DNA from: Emticicia aquatica
GTDB lineage: Bacteria; Bacteroidota; Bacteroidia; Cytophagales; Spirosomataceae
Assembly (NCBI RefSeq): GCF_923079645.1
Contig: NZ_CAKLPY010000001.1
Span: 1,384,001 to 1,448,000, forward strand
Direction: 5' to 3'
DNA: 64,000 nt
The notes below the pieces were generated by a model. That model was not told the DNA's origin, did no database searches, and worked only from the letters and a program-made list of their open reading frames with translations. Of the stretch, positions 1 to 8,633 are shown piece after piece; position 1 is the first letter of the stretch, and every line of letters begins with the position of its first letter. Position numbers and translations under genes: made by a program.

Positions 1-2
1 TT

Positions 3-89
3 GCAAAAGTATTTTTACTTGCAGACCATACTTGGAAAGTTGAATTTTTTCAAGAAGATGACCGAACCGATACAATAGATTTGGATTAA
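3..89 (+). CDS. C-terminal end of an unidentified protein (partial)
   Basis: An open frame enters from the left edge and stops with TAA at 87-89, giving a 28-residue acidic tail that ends in DTIDLD. It lies 29 nt upstream of menB on the same strand, so the two may be co-transcribed, possibly with other menaquinone genes to the left. The fragment is too short to identify and no motif is visible. Confidence 0.55.
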   Translation, partial: AKVFLLADHTWKVEFFQEDDRTDTIDLD

Positions 90-118
90 AATAATTGATA
101 AATAATAATTGATAAACA

Positions 119-934
119 ATGTATAATTGGACTACAATTAAGGAATACGAAGACATAAAATTTAGTTTTTATGAAGGTATTGCAAAAATAAGCATCAATC
201 GACCAGAAAAACACAACGCTTTTCGCCCACAAACGGTAAAAGAATTGATTGATGCAATGCACTATTGCAGAGAAGAATCTGCAATTGAAGTCATTATTTT
301 AACTGGAGAAGGCGGAAAAGCTTTTTGTAGTGGTGGCGACCAATCGGTTCGTGGACATGGCGGCTACATTGGAGAAGACCACGTTCCAAGATTAAATGTA
401 TTGGATTTACAAAAAATGATTCGGTCGATTCCGAAAGTTGTCATCGCTGCTGTTGCAGGATATGCCATTGGTGGAGGGCATGTTTTGCATGTTGTTTGTG
501 ACATGACAATTGCCGCTGAAAATGCAAAATTTGGTCAAACAGGCCCAAAAGTTGGAAGTTTTGATGGTGGTTTTGGAGCAAGTTATTTAGCTAGAATTGT
601 TGGACAGAAAAAAGCCCGTGAAATTTGGTTTTTGTGCGAGCAATACGATGCTCAAGAAGCTCTTCAAATGGGACTTGTCAACAAAGTTGTTCCTTTAGAA
701 AAGTTGGAAGAAGCAACCGTTGCTTGGTGTCAAAAAGTGCAGCAAATGTCACCTTTATCAATAAGAATGTTGAAATCTTCATTCAATGCAGAACTTGACG
801 GACAAGCTGGAATTCAAGAATTGGCAGGAAACGCAACTTTGCTTTATTATTTAACAGACGAAGCAAAAGAAGGTTTCAACTCATTTTTAGAAAAACGTAA
901 GCCCGATTTTAGTAAGTTTCCAAAATTTCCTTGA
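119..934 (+). CDS. menB: 1,4-dihydroxy-2-naphthoyl-CoA synthase MenB
   Basis: MenB is a crotonase-family enzyme that closes the naphthoate ring by converting o-succinylbenzoyl-CoA to 1,4-dihydroxy-2-naphthoyl-CoA in cytoplasmic menaquinone synthesis. The 271-residue length is typical. Visible family features are the early [10 protein letters not shown] segment, the oxyanion-hole loop [11 protein letters not shown] near residues 70-80, [11 protein letters not shown], and the MenB-specific active-site stretch [13 protein letters not shown] near residues 141-153. The tail [13 protein letters not shown] is typical of MenB and separates it from generic enoyl-CoA hydratases. The ATG is preceded by AT-rich sequence with no Shine-Dalgarno, as expected in Bacteroidota. 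A strong hairpin follows immediately. The gene implies menaquinone-based respiration. Confidence 0.97.
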   Translation: MYNWTTIKEYEDIKFSFYEGIAKISINRPEKHNAFRPQTVKELIDAMHYCREESAIEVIILTGEGGKAFCSGGDQSVRGHGGYIGEDHVPRLNVLDLQKMIRSIPKVVIAAVAGYAIGGGHVLHVVCDMTIAAENAKFGQTGPKVGSFDGGFGASYLARIVGQKKAREIWFLCEQYDAQEALQMGLVNKVVPLEKLEEATVAWCQKVQQMSPLSIRMLKSSFNAELDGQAGIQELAGNATLLYYLTDEAKEGFNSFLEKRKPDFSKFPKFP

Positions 935-950
935 TAAATATTTAGTTAAA

Positions 951-986
951 AAAAAAGTTTGAAGTTTAAGTACTTCAAACTTTTTT
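951..986. terminator. Bidirectional intrinsic terminator between menB and the M1 peptidase gene
   Basis: Perfect 15-bp inverted repeat: arms 951-965 and 972-986, loop TTAAGT, with A and T runs forming the outer ends. The genes on either side converge, so this one hairpin can end both transcripts. Confidence 0.85.
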
Positions 987-1004
987 TTTAACTTGAAAAT
1001 AAAA

Positions 1005-4000
1005 TTAAACTCCCTCAGCTTTAGTCGCTGGTTTTGTATTATCTTCCGAATGACGGTCGATTAGCTTATTTATTGGGTCGATTCCTGCTTTTTTAGGCTC
1101 TTCTTTTACAATAATCTTAAAAGTATTATCTTTTTTAGTAATATTCTTTTTTTGTAAATAGAGCAATTTGTCTTCTCCTTTTGCATTTTTCCCATAAATT
1201 CCTACATCAATCCAATCATTAATGGCAATCGATTTTTCGTTGCCCGAACTATCAGCTCTAAACTTCTCACTTTTAGTGCTTATGGTGACTTCATAAGTTT
1301 TGTCTTTTAGCTGTTTGTAAAAAACATTTTCAGTTTTATTTTCAAATAATGTAATTGTTTCAAACATATCTGTAATGATGTGTTTCAATGAATCTGGTGT
1401 TTGAGCTTTGAAATATTTGAGTAAATCATTACTTGTTGGGTAACGCTTATTTTTTGAATCTGGCCCTGGATATTGCCAGTCTGCCAAGAAATTACGAAGT
1501 GCTAAATTTACTTTTTCTTCACCAATATAATCTTGCAAAGCATACATTACAACCGAGCCTTTACGGTAATGAATATACCCTTGGCTTTCAACAGCATTGA
1601 GAGGTTGTTCTTTTTTACGCTCACTTGAACGCCCATGTAAATAAGAATTTAATTCATATTTCAGGAATTTTTGCATCAATTCAGGTGTAACAGCATGTTT
1701 CATTACCATCAGTGCCGAATATTGAGCTTGCGTTTCCGAAAGCATTGCATTTCCTTTTACATTTGCTTCTGCAACTTGATGCCCCCACCATTGATGTCCA
1801 AGTTCGTGAGCAGTCACATAAAATGGCATATCCAAATCTTCTTCTGGGTCAGCAATTTTTTGAATAAAACCAATTCCTTCAGAAAATGGAACAGTATTAG
1901 CAAATGACTGGGCAAACTCCGAATATTTTGGAAACTCCATAATTCTCATCTGTCGATATTGATACGGTGTAAAATTTTTGGAGAAATAATCAAATGATGA
2001 CTTCATTGATGACATCATTTTATCCAAATTATATTCGTGACCTTTATTATAATAAATTTCTAAATTTATTGGGCCACCAACTACACCAATCCATTTGTCT
2101 TTTTTAACTTCATATTTTGCCGAAACAATCGAGTAAAAATTACACATAGGTACATCCATTTTGTAATGAAAATACTTGCGATTACCTGCTTCCCAAGTTT
2201 TTTGCAAATAACCTGGAGCAATAGCGGTTTGGTCTTTTTCAGTACCAATTTTCATTTCAAAACGAATGTAATCAGCATCATCTCCAAACAGGCTTTGCGA
2301 CAAGCCAATTGGGTCATTTTGCTCCATCATTCGTTCTTTTTCTTTCAATTTATGTTTTCGACGTGTATCATCATCGCCAATTTCGTAGCCGCTATTATAT
2401 CCAATTGTTGGAAAATAAAGATTGTTGAAGAATGTTCCATTATAAACAACGTCAGTATTTGATTGTCCTGCAACAAAACCTTTGGTCTCAAATTTAGTTT
2501 TGAAAGACATTTTTACTGAATCATTTGGAGCTAGCGGTTTCGATAATGTATAAATTGTATAACCATATTTTTTATACGCATTGTTGGCTGTTGCTCCTCC
2601 GTCAAATTTAAGATAATCCAACTTCATATTGTGCTGAACATCATTTTGAATATGAATATTGGCAATTGGTTGGGTTGTTTTATTTTTTAACCAAAAATAC
2701 CCTTCAGCAGTAAAATCTCTGTCAGTTGGATAAATTTCAACGTTTAGATTTACATCAATAATTTTTGGTTGAGGAATATTTTCAAACTTTTTAAGCGTCT
2801 TTTCGTAATCAACTTGTTTTTCTTCACGTAGTTCACGAGACTCATATTTATTTACTTTATTGGTATTATAAAAAACATAACTTCCTGCACCAACAAAAGC
2901 CAAAAATGAAAAAATACCGAAACTCAAAATTGGACGAGTTAAACGAAGTTTTCCAACTTTCAAACGAGTTTTTAGTAATGCATCTGAACCTCTTACAGAT
3001 AAAATTACTGAAACTACAAATAAGAAAACGACGAACATTAACCAATAAATTTTTAACCACGAAAATGATGTTATAAAATGTCCATATTTATTCATGTCCG
3101 AATAATCTCTTAAACTTCCACTTCCAAACATCATTAAAGGATGCTGAATTCCTGCTGCACCAAGAAAAAAAGTAGTCAAAAAGAAGACAAACATCATCGC
3201 AAAACCAATAAATTTATTATTTGCCATCACTTGAACAAAAAATGAAAGCAACGTATAAAGCACCAAAAATGCTAATGTGCTTGTAAAAAGTGTCTTGAAA
3301 TAAAGCGATAATTCAAAGTTGAAATAGCCATGTGCTGCTTGTACCAAAACACCAGAAAAAATCAGAATCAGCAATAAACCGATATAAACTAACAACATTC
3401 CGATAAACTTTGCCAACAAGTTTACCCAATCAGGCACAGGAGTTGCATCAACAATTAAGTGCATATTTGTAACGCGTTCTTTCCAAATTAATTCGCCAGA
3501 ATAAAAAACAGCAATTATCAGAAAGTACATATCAAATCCATTGAGTAACCCTAATACATTAGCAGTAATTGGATAAGAACTTGTGCCATACATTTTTTGG
3601 AAATAAAATGAACTGACAATTAAATCAATTAAGCCAACGAAAATAATAGCGATAAATGGCACTTCTCGAATAACCATTTTGAAGTAAAAAATGGCTTGTT
3701 TCCAAAGTTGCGATAAATTAGTGGCAAATCCGTCGAATTGATGAACAACAGGAATTTTTACTAATTCAGGGTTAATTTTGTCTTTTTCATCTTTAATAGC
3801 TTTCTTTTTGAATAAACTACTGCGAACAACATTAAAGCTAAATGCAAAATATGTTCCTGCTAAAATCAAAAATCCAAAACCACACCAAGCTAAACGATTC
3901 CAAACTAAAATTCCTTCTAACGGTACAATTTGGCTGTTTTTTTGAGCTGGGGTCCAATATTCAGTAAAAATACTAAAAGCTCTAATTCCAAACGGGTCGA

Positions 4001-4646
4001 GCATTGCAGAAAGTGTTTTATTGTCAATATCCTGCAGCAGCGTATCCGAAACTTGGTAAAGTACAAATAAAATAATCCCTTGTGTGTAAATTACAATCGT
4101 TGAACGGCTCAATGCTCCTGCTGCAAAAAATATGGCCCCTTGAATAAATAAATTGGTCATTCCCCAAACAAAGAACGGTTGAAAATATGCCCAAGCATCG
4201 AAAGGCAACATTGTTTTTTCAATCCAAGATGGGTCCCAAGGCAAATATTTCCCAATTGAAAAACCTGTCATAAATGCCATCCAAATTGAACAATAAATTA
4301 GTACCATTACAATATATGAACCGAAAAATCGACCAAATAAATAATCGAATTTCGACATTGTCGTACTAAACATCAATGATTCTGTTTTATGTTCAAAATC
4401 ACGCAAAACAGCTACTCCCATGATTGCCGAACAAATAAACGTAAAAAAGAAGGTCATTATGATGGTCATAAAAGCCAAATTAAATGGCGAATTTTCTTTG
4501 ATTTGCCCACCAGCAACGCCCCCAATAACAATATATTTTGAAGTAACGGCTGCAAAACATAGCAAAAATAAAATTCCAAAATAGATATAAGTCGCAGGTC
4601 GATTTTTTCGGTATGAAAACTCAAAACCTAATATTTCTTTTAACAT
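1005..4646 (-). CDS. ABC-2 type permease fused to an M1-family metallopeptidase domain
   Basis: This 1213-residue protein joins a polytopic membrane part (about residues 1-590, many hydrophobic helices in two blocks) to a C-terminal M1 aminopeptidase-like domain (about residues 620-1170). The zinc site HELGH lies at residues 947-951, followed by QWWGHQ and the presumed third ligand in MLSETQAQY. By count 19 residues separate HELGH from that Glu, against the classical 18; I recall the same spacing in relatives with this architecture. The ABC ATPase gene ends the intergenic gap just upstream (13 nt), so the pair should form one exporter. The peptidase would face the periplasm if the last helix exits outward. 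The substrate is unknown. The same fused family is common in Bacteroidota. Confidence 0.88.
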   Translation of the reverse strand: MLKEILGFEFSYRKNRPATYIYFGILFLLCFAAVTSKYIVIGGVAGGQIKENSPFNLAFMTIIMTFFFTFICSAIMGVAVLRDFEHKTESLMFSTTMSKFDYLFGRFFGSYIVMVLIYCSIWMAFMTGFSIGKYLPWDPSWIEKTMLPFDAWAYFQPFFVWGMTNLFIQGAIFFAAGALSRSTIVIYTQGIILFVLYQVSDTLLQDIDNKTLSAMLDPFGIRAFSIFTEYWTPAQKNSQIVPLEGILVWNRLAWCGFGFLILAGTYFAFSFNVVRSSLFKKKAIKDEKDKINPELVKIPVVHQFDGFATNLSQLWKQAIFYFKMVIREVPFIAIIFVGLIDLIVSSFYFQKMYGTSSYPITANVLGLLNGFDMYFLIIAVFYSGELIWKERVTNMHLIVDATPVPDWVNLLAKFIGMLLVYIGLLLILIFSGVLVQAAHGYFNFELSLYFKTLFTSTLAFLVLYTLLSFFVQVMANNKFIGFAMMFVFFLTTFFLGAAGIQHPLMMFGSGSLRDYSDMNKYGHFITSFSWLKIYWLMFVVFLFVVSVILSVRGSDALLKTRLKVGKLRLTRPILSFGIFSFLAFVGAGSYVFYNTNKVNKYESRELREEKQVDYEKTLKKFENIPQPKIIDVNLNVEIYPTDRDFTAEGYFWLKNKTTQPIANIHIQNDVQHNMKLDYLKFDGGATANNAYKKYGYTIYTLSKPLAPNDSVKMSFKTKFETKGFVAGQSNTDVVYNGTFFNNLYFPTIGYNSGYEIGDDDTRRKHKLKEKERMMEQNDPIGLSQSLFGDDADYIRFEMKIGTEKDQTAIAPGYLQKTWEAGNRKYFHYKMDVPMCNFYSIVSAKYEVKKDKWIGVVGGPINLEIYYNKGHEYNLDKMMSSMKSSFDYFSKNFTPYQYRQMRIMEFPKYSEFAQSFANTVPFSEGIGFIQKIADPEEDLDMPFYVTAHELGHQWWGHQVAEANVKGNAMLSETQAQYSALMVMKHAVTPELMQKFLKYELNSYLHGRSSERKKEQPLNAVESQGYIHYRKGSVVMYALQDYIGEEKVNLALRNFLADWQYPGPDSKNKRYPTSNDLLKYFKAQTPDSLKHIITDMFETITLFENKTENVFYKQLKDKTYEVTISTKSEKFRADSSGNEKSIAINDWIDVGIYGKNAKGEDKLLYLQKKNITKKDNTFKIIVKEEPKKAGIDPINKLIDRHSEDNTKPATKAEGV

Positions 4647-4659
4647 AGTTTCTTAGGTT

Positions 4660-5532
4660 TTAAGCGTTGGCAAATATTTTTGAGAAATAAACATCTTCTA
4701 AATCACCAGTTACAGCTTCAAAAGTTCCGTCTGGATTGGTATCTGATAAAACATGAATAATTGGATTTCCGCCAATAAGTTTTTCAGAAATAACTTTGAA
4801 ATTTTGTTTAAAATCACTCAACTCAGCTTTATTGATGCGTTTTTGCCAAATTTTGCCTACAATTTCATTTAAAGCTTCATCAGGGCTGCCTTTAAATAAA
4901 ACCTCTCCTTTATTAAAAATGGCCATGTCCGAACATAATTCTTTCACATCCTCTACAATATGCGTCGATAAAATAACAACTGTATTTTCTCCTAATTCAG
5001 ACAAAAGATTCAAAAAACGGTTACGCTCTGCAGGGTCAAGTCCTGCCGTTGGTTCGTCCACAATAATTAATTTGGGATTAGCTAAAAGTGCTTGTGCAAT
5101 GCCAAAGCGTTGCTTCATTCCACCCGAATAACCACCCAAATTTTTCTTACGAGCATCCCAAAGATTCGTTTTTTGTAATAAGGCTTCAACTACAGATTTA
5201 CGCTCGCTTGCATTTGTAATTCCCTTTAAAACAGCTAAATGATTCAACAAAGTGGTTGCATCAACCTTTGGATAAACACCAAATTCTTGGGGCAAATAAC
5301 CCAAAGTTTTCCGAACCTCATCCTTTTGAGTTAAAACATTGATTTCTCCCAACAAAATCGAGCCACTATCTGGTTCTTGCAATGTTGCAATTGTTCTCAT
5401 CAATGATGATTTTCCAGCACCATTTGGTCCCAAAAGACCAAACATTCCTTGATTTATTGTGAGATTTACGTCCTTTAAAGCCTGAACGCCGTTACTATAC
5501 GTTTTGTTAAGATTGGAAATAATTAGCTGCAT
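4660..5532 (-). CDS. ABC transporter ATP-binding protein
   Basis: Cytoplasmic ATPase of 290 residues that should power the permease-peptidase encoded 13 nt downstream. All nucleotide-binding motifs are present in order: Walker A GPNGAGKSS near residues 35-43, a Q-loop in LPQEFG, the signature GGYSGGMKQR, Walker B LIIVDEPTAGLD, and the switch His in LSTHIVED. A C-terminal extension of about 80 residues resembles those of ABC-2/bacitracin-type ATPases. The two genes read as an operon. The transported substrate cannot be inferred from the sequence. Confidence 0.93.
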   Translation of the reverse strand: MQLIISNLNKTYSNGVQALKDVNLTINQGMFGLLGPNGAGKSSLMRTIATLQEPDSGSILLGEINVLTQKDEVRKTLGYLPQEFGVYPKVDATTLLNHLAVLKGITNASERKSVVEALLQKTNLWDARKKNLGGYSGGMKQRFGIAQALLANPKLIIVDEPTAGLDPAERNRFLNLLSELGENTVVILSTHIVEDVKELCSDMAIFNKGEVLFKGSPDEALNEIVGKIWQKRINKAELSDFKQNFKVISEKLIGGNPIIHVLSDTNPDGTFEAVTGDLEDVYFSKIFANA

Positions 5533-5740
5533 AAGGGTTTAAGTTTGATGGTTTTATAAGCAATTGAGAAAAAAATCAAGTTTTAAGAAGTAAATAAATC
5601 TAAATAAGTTTGGGCAAAGTGAAGTATTGCCAAATTTTACATAATTCAAAGTTAAATTTATACAAATTTTATAACAATAAAATGTTATGAAAGGAATATA
5701 AGAAGGGATAAACTGCAATAAATATGTGATGAAGATATAA

Positions 5741-5776
5741 TATTTAAAAAGCCGAGTAAACTCGGCTTTTTAAATA
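5741..5776 (-). terminator. Intrinsic terminator after the PIG-L deacetylase gene
   Basis: Perfect 16-bp stem (5741-5756 with 5761-5776) and a TAAA tetraloop, core GCCGAG/CTCGGC flanked by A and T runs. It lies 45 nt past the stop of the minus-strand gene ending at 5822. The rest of the gap (5533-5740) is plain AT-rich upstream sequence of the ABC ATPase gene, and I see nothing else in it. Confidence 0.85.
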
Positions 5777-5821
5777 TTTAGTATGGTATTTTATAGTTTT
5801 GACTTGTTACAGAAATAAAAA

Positions 5822-8293
5822 TTATTTTTTACCTACAGAAATCATATTGGCAAATAATCGGTAAGCACCAGGAACGCCCGCTGGCAATTGTCTGAAAAAT
5901 GCTAAACCTGTAAATATAAAATTGCCTTTTCCATATTTTGTGTAAAGCACACTTCCTTCTTGTTCGGTTTCATTTGCATCATTTATTGCAAAAATAGTTT
6001 CGTATTTATCACTCCATTTATCGGCAAAATATAAACCTCGCTCTTGTACCCATCCTTCAAAATCTTTAGACGTAATTTTATTTGGAAAATTTAACAGTGG
6101 ATGTTCTGGTTTCACTATTTTCATTGTTGCCGTTTCATCAGTAACCCTCCCACGACCAATTCCCAAAGGAAACGGTCCAATTTCTTTCACTTTTGAAACG
6201 CCGTAAAAAGCGTTAGTTTGATATTGTGTTACTACATTTCCACCATTATTTACGTATTCCATTAGTTTTTCTTGAAAATACTTTAAATGTTCTTCTGTAT
6301 TATATGCACGAACACCAATAATAATTGCATCAAATTGATTCAAATCTTTTGCTAGTTCAACTGGTGTAAGCATCGTTACTTGGTAACCAATTTGTTGCAA
6401 AGCGGCAGGAACTTCATCTCCCGCTCCAGCAATATATCCAATTTTGGTACCCTTCTTTTTTAAATCTATGCGTAAAGCTTTGGCTTCAGCAAATGGAAAA
6501 AGTGTTAAAGTTGGTATATGTTTGTATTCTATCGAGGCAATACCTCTTTCATAAGAACCACTTGTTGTTTGGGCAACTGCCTTTAAAGTAATTTCAGAAG
6601 CCGAAGCTGACGGAAATACTTTAAATGTCACTTTCTTTTCTTCGTATTTATCCTTTAATTCAAAGCCAATTGTAGCAGGTTCTACCTTCCAAGTAGTTGG
6701 TACTTCTAAAGAAACTGAGCCATTTATGCTTTTTTTTCCTGCTTTCAAAGTTACGACTACATCTTTGGGTGAATTATCAGCAAATGAATAAACTTTCTCG
6801 CCAATAGTTGCTGTAACTTCTGGACGTACTTCAAAATAACGATAAATTTCTCCATCAGAAGGTTCAACAAATTTGTAAGTCAAAGGAGTTTGAAATGTAA
6901 AAGATTTTCCTTCAATATTAATGGTAAACTCACAAACTAAATCTGCTGGTTTCATTGGCAAACCACGTAAAAGTTGGTCATTTACTTTATAAAAACCCTT
7001 TTCTTTCTTTTCTACTAACCAATATGGTTGAGTAATCGGCTGATTAGCTGGAATTTGTAAATCAACGTTAATATTCAGTCCATCATTATAAACCAATTTT
7101 TTATTAATAATTGTATCTTGTTTTGTACCTTTAAAGGTCAGTTTTTCAAGTGTAATATTCGCATTACTTCTGCTTACAACATTGACATTTACTTTGATTT
7201 TATCGTTAGGAGAAACTGAATAATCACTAGGATTTGCTTCAAACCAAAGGCCTGCACAAGCTAGAATCAATTCTTTTACTTCGTTTTTCTTATAACTTGT
7301 CCAAACATTTTCCTCTAAAGTTGCAATCGAATTATAAATTTCAATTAATGCAGGAACTGAGGCTGAAGGATTTTGTGCTTTAAAATTTGAAAGAGCGTCA
7401 TTAATCATTTTCTCAATTTTTTCGCCACCACTAATTCTTTTCCACGAAACATCAATCCCATCAAACAAATCATTTTTTGCTTCCTCACCTGCTTTATGCA
7501 AAGCATAATCTGAGCGTTGATTTTTAGTTTTTGCTGAGCCAAATCCTTGACTTTTGTGCATACTTCTAGCTTCTGCAGCAATTTCTGTATAAGATTTGCC
7601 TAATAAAGGATTATAATCTCCTAGTGGAATTTTTACGTAACTTCCTTCTGGCTGATTATTTTGAAAATTTGGTGAAAAAGAATTCCAAACCAAACGTTTG
7701 GCTTGCCAAGTTTTAACAAAAGCTAATTGTTCAGGAAAACGATTTGGGTCTGCAGCAGCCTTAAAAGCTTCTTCAGCCAAAACCGCAGAAGCTGAATGAT
7801 GCCCGTGTCCTGCACGAGCGTCTGGTGGAAAACGTGTTACCATTACATCTGGCTGAAAATTACGAATTCGCCAAACTAAATCCGCCAAAATTTGTTCTTT
7901 CCCCCAAAAAGCTAACGCTTCATCGGTAGTTTTTGAAAAACCAAAATCGTTTGCACGTGTAAAATATTGTTCGCCTCCATCTATACTTCTTGCACCTAAA
8001 AGTTCGTGTGTACGTAAAAGCCCAACATATTCTCCTTGTTCGGGCCCAACTAAATTTTGTCCGCCATCACCACGTGTCATGGCAATATATCCTGCACGAA
8101 CCATTTTTTCTTTAGAAAGCCAAGTAATAAATAGCGTATTTTCATCATCAGGATGAGCAGCAATGTATAATACATTGCCAACAACATTGAGTCGTTTCAT
8201 GGCTTGCAGGATTTCTCCCGTACTCATCTGCTTAGTTTGGGCAAAATTTGAAAACGATAAAATTGTTAGAAAAAGCGTTATTGTTTTTTTCAT
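5822..8293 (-). CDS. Secreted PIG-L/LmbE family deacetylase with C-terminal amidotransferase-like domain
   Basis: An 823-residue exported protein with a signal peptide over residues 1-18. The N-terminal PIG-L domain shows the zinc/catalytic motif AAHPDDEN near residues 45-52, TRGDGGQN, and a late HGHHSAS that supplies a further metal-binding His. The family removes acetyl groups from N-acetylglucosamine-like substrates. The middle is beta-rich, probably Ig-like. The C-terminus (about 640-823) contains IIIGVRAYN and GGNVVTQYQTN, which resemble the class I amidotransferase/ThuA-like fold seen in large Bacteroidota PIG-L proteins. It stands alone, with a terminator behind it. The substrate is probably an extracellular glycan or glycoconjugate, which is inference. 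Confidence 0.85.
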   Translation of the reverse strand: MKKTITLFLTILSFSNFAQTKQMSTGEILQAMKRLNVVGNVLYIAAHPDDENTLFITWLSKEKMVRAGYIAMTRGDGGQNLVGPEQGEYVGLLRTHELLGARSIDGGEQYFTRANDFGFSKTTDEALAFWGKEQILADLVWRIRNFQPDVMVTRFPPDARAGHGHHSASAVLAEEAFKAAADPNRFPEQLAFVKTWQAKRLVWNSFSPNFQNNQPEGSYVKIPLGDYNPLLGKSYTEIAAEARSMHKSQGFGSAKTKNQRSDYALHKAGEEAKNDLFDGIDVSWKRISGGEKIEKMINDALSNFKAQNPSASVPALIEIYNSIATLEENVWTSYKKNEVKELILACAGLWFEANPSDYSVSPNDKIKVNVNVVSRSNANITLEKLTFKGTKQDTIINKKLVYNDGLNINVDLQIPANQPITQPYWLVEKKEKGFYKVNDQLLRGLPMKPADLVCEFTINIEGKSFTFQTPLTYKFVEPSDGEIYRYFEVRPEVTATIGEKVYSFADNSPKDVVVTLKAGKKSINGSVSLEVPTTWKVEPATIGFELKDKYEEKKVTFKVFPSASASEITLKAVAQTTSGSYERGIASIEYKHIPTLTLFPFAEAKALRIDLKKKGTKIGYIAGAGDEVPAALQQIGYQVTMLTPVELAKDLNQFDAIIIGVRAYNTEEHLKYFQEKLMEYVNNGGNVVTQYQTNAFYGVSKVKEIGPFPLGIGRGRVTDETATMKIVKPEHPLLNFPNKITSKDFEGWVQERGLYFADKWSDKYETIFAINDANETEQEGSVLYTKYGKGNFIFTGLAFFRQLPAGVPGAYRLFANMISVGKK

Positions 8294-8580
8294 TGGTAGT
8301 TTTTTAATACTTAAATATAAAATTTAGGGTTGAAATGAATCATAAACCGAAAATACTGTAAAACCATCAAACCTACAAAGTATAAGTAAATTAAAAGATT
8401 GAAAGACCGTTTCTCTGCCTTTTTGTTAATTTAAAATTACAGTCTTAATTATTATGAGAAAAAATATACTATTCTATTATAATAAATGAGTTTTAGTCAA
8501 TTTTTAAAAGATAAATTAATGTTTTATATCAAAAAAGTACTAAAATTCTATTAAGGCTTTTTTAAACAAATCAATTATCG

Positions 8581-8588
8581 TAAATTTG
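8581..8588 (+). promoter_or_regulatory. Candidate -7 box of the hppA promoter
   Basis: TAAATTTG matches the Bacteroidota -7 consensus TAnnTTTG, 46 nt before the hppA ATG. No clear TTTG -33 element is seen at the expected distance. The remainder of the 340-nt gap (8294-8633), shared by two divergent genes, is AT-rich and shows no gene or hairpin. Confidence 0.45.
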
Positions 8589-8633
8589 CAAACTTTTCAA
8601 AAACAGTAATAACTAAACTCAAATAGACGACTT

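Noticed and set aside
2866-3060. Small open frames on either strand inside the M1 peptidase-permease gene
   Set aside because: They lie within a well supported long gene, in other frames, with Phe- and Cys-rich composition typical of shadow translation.
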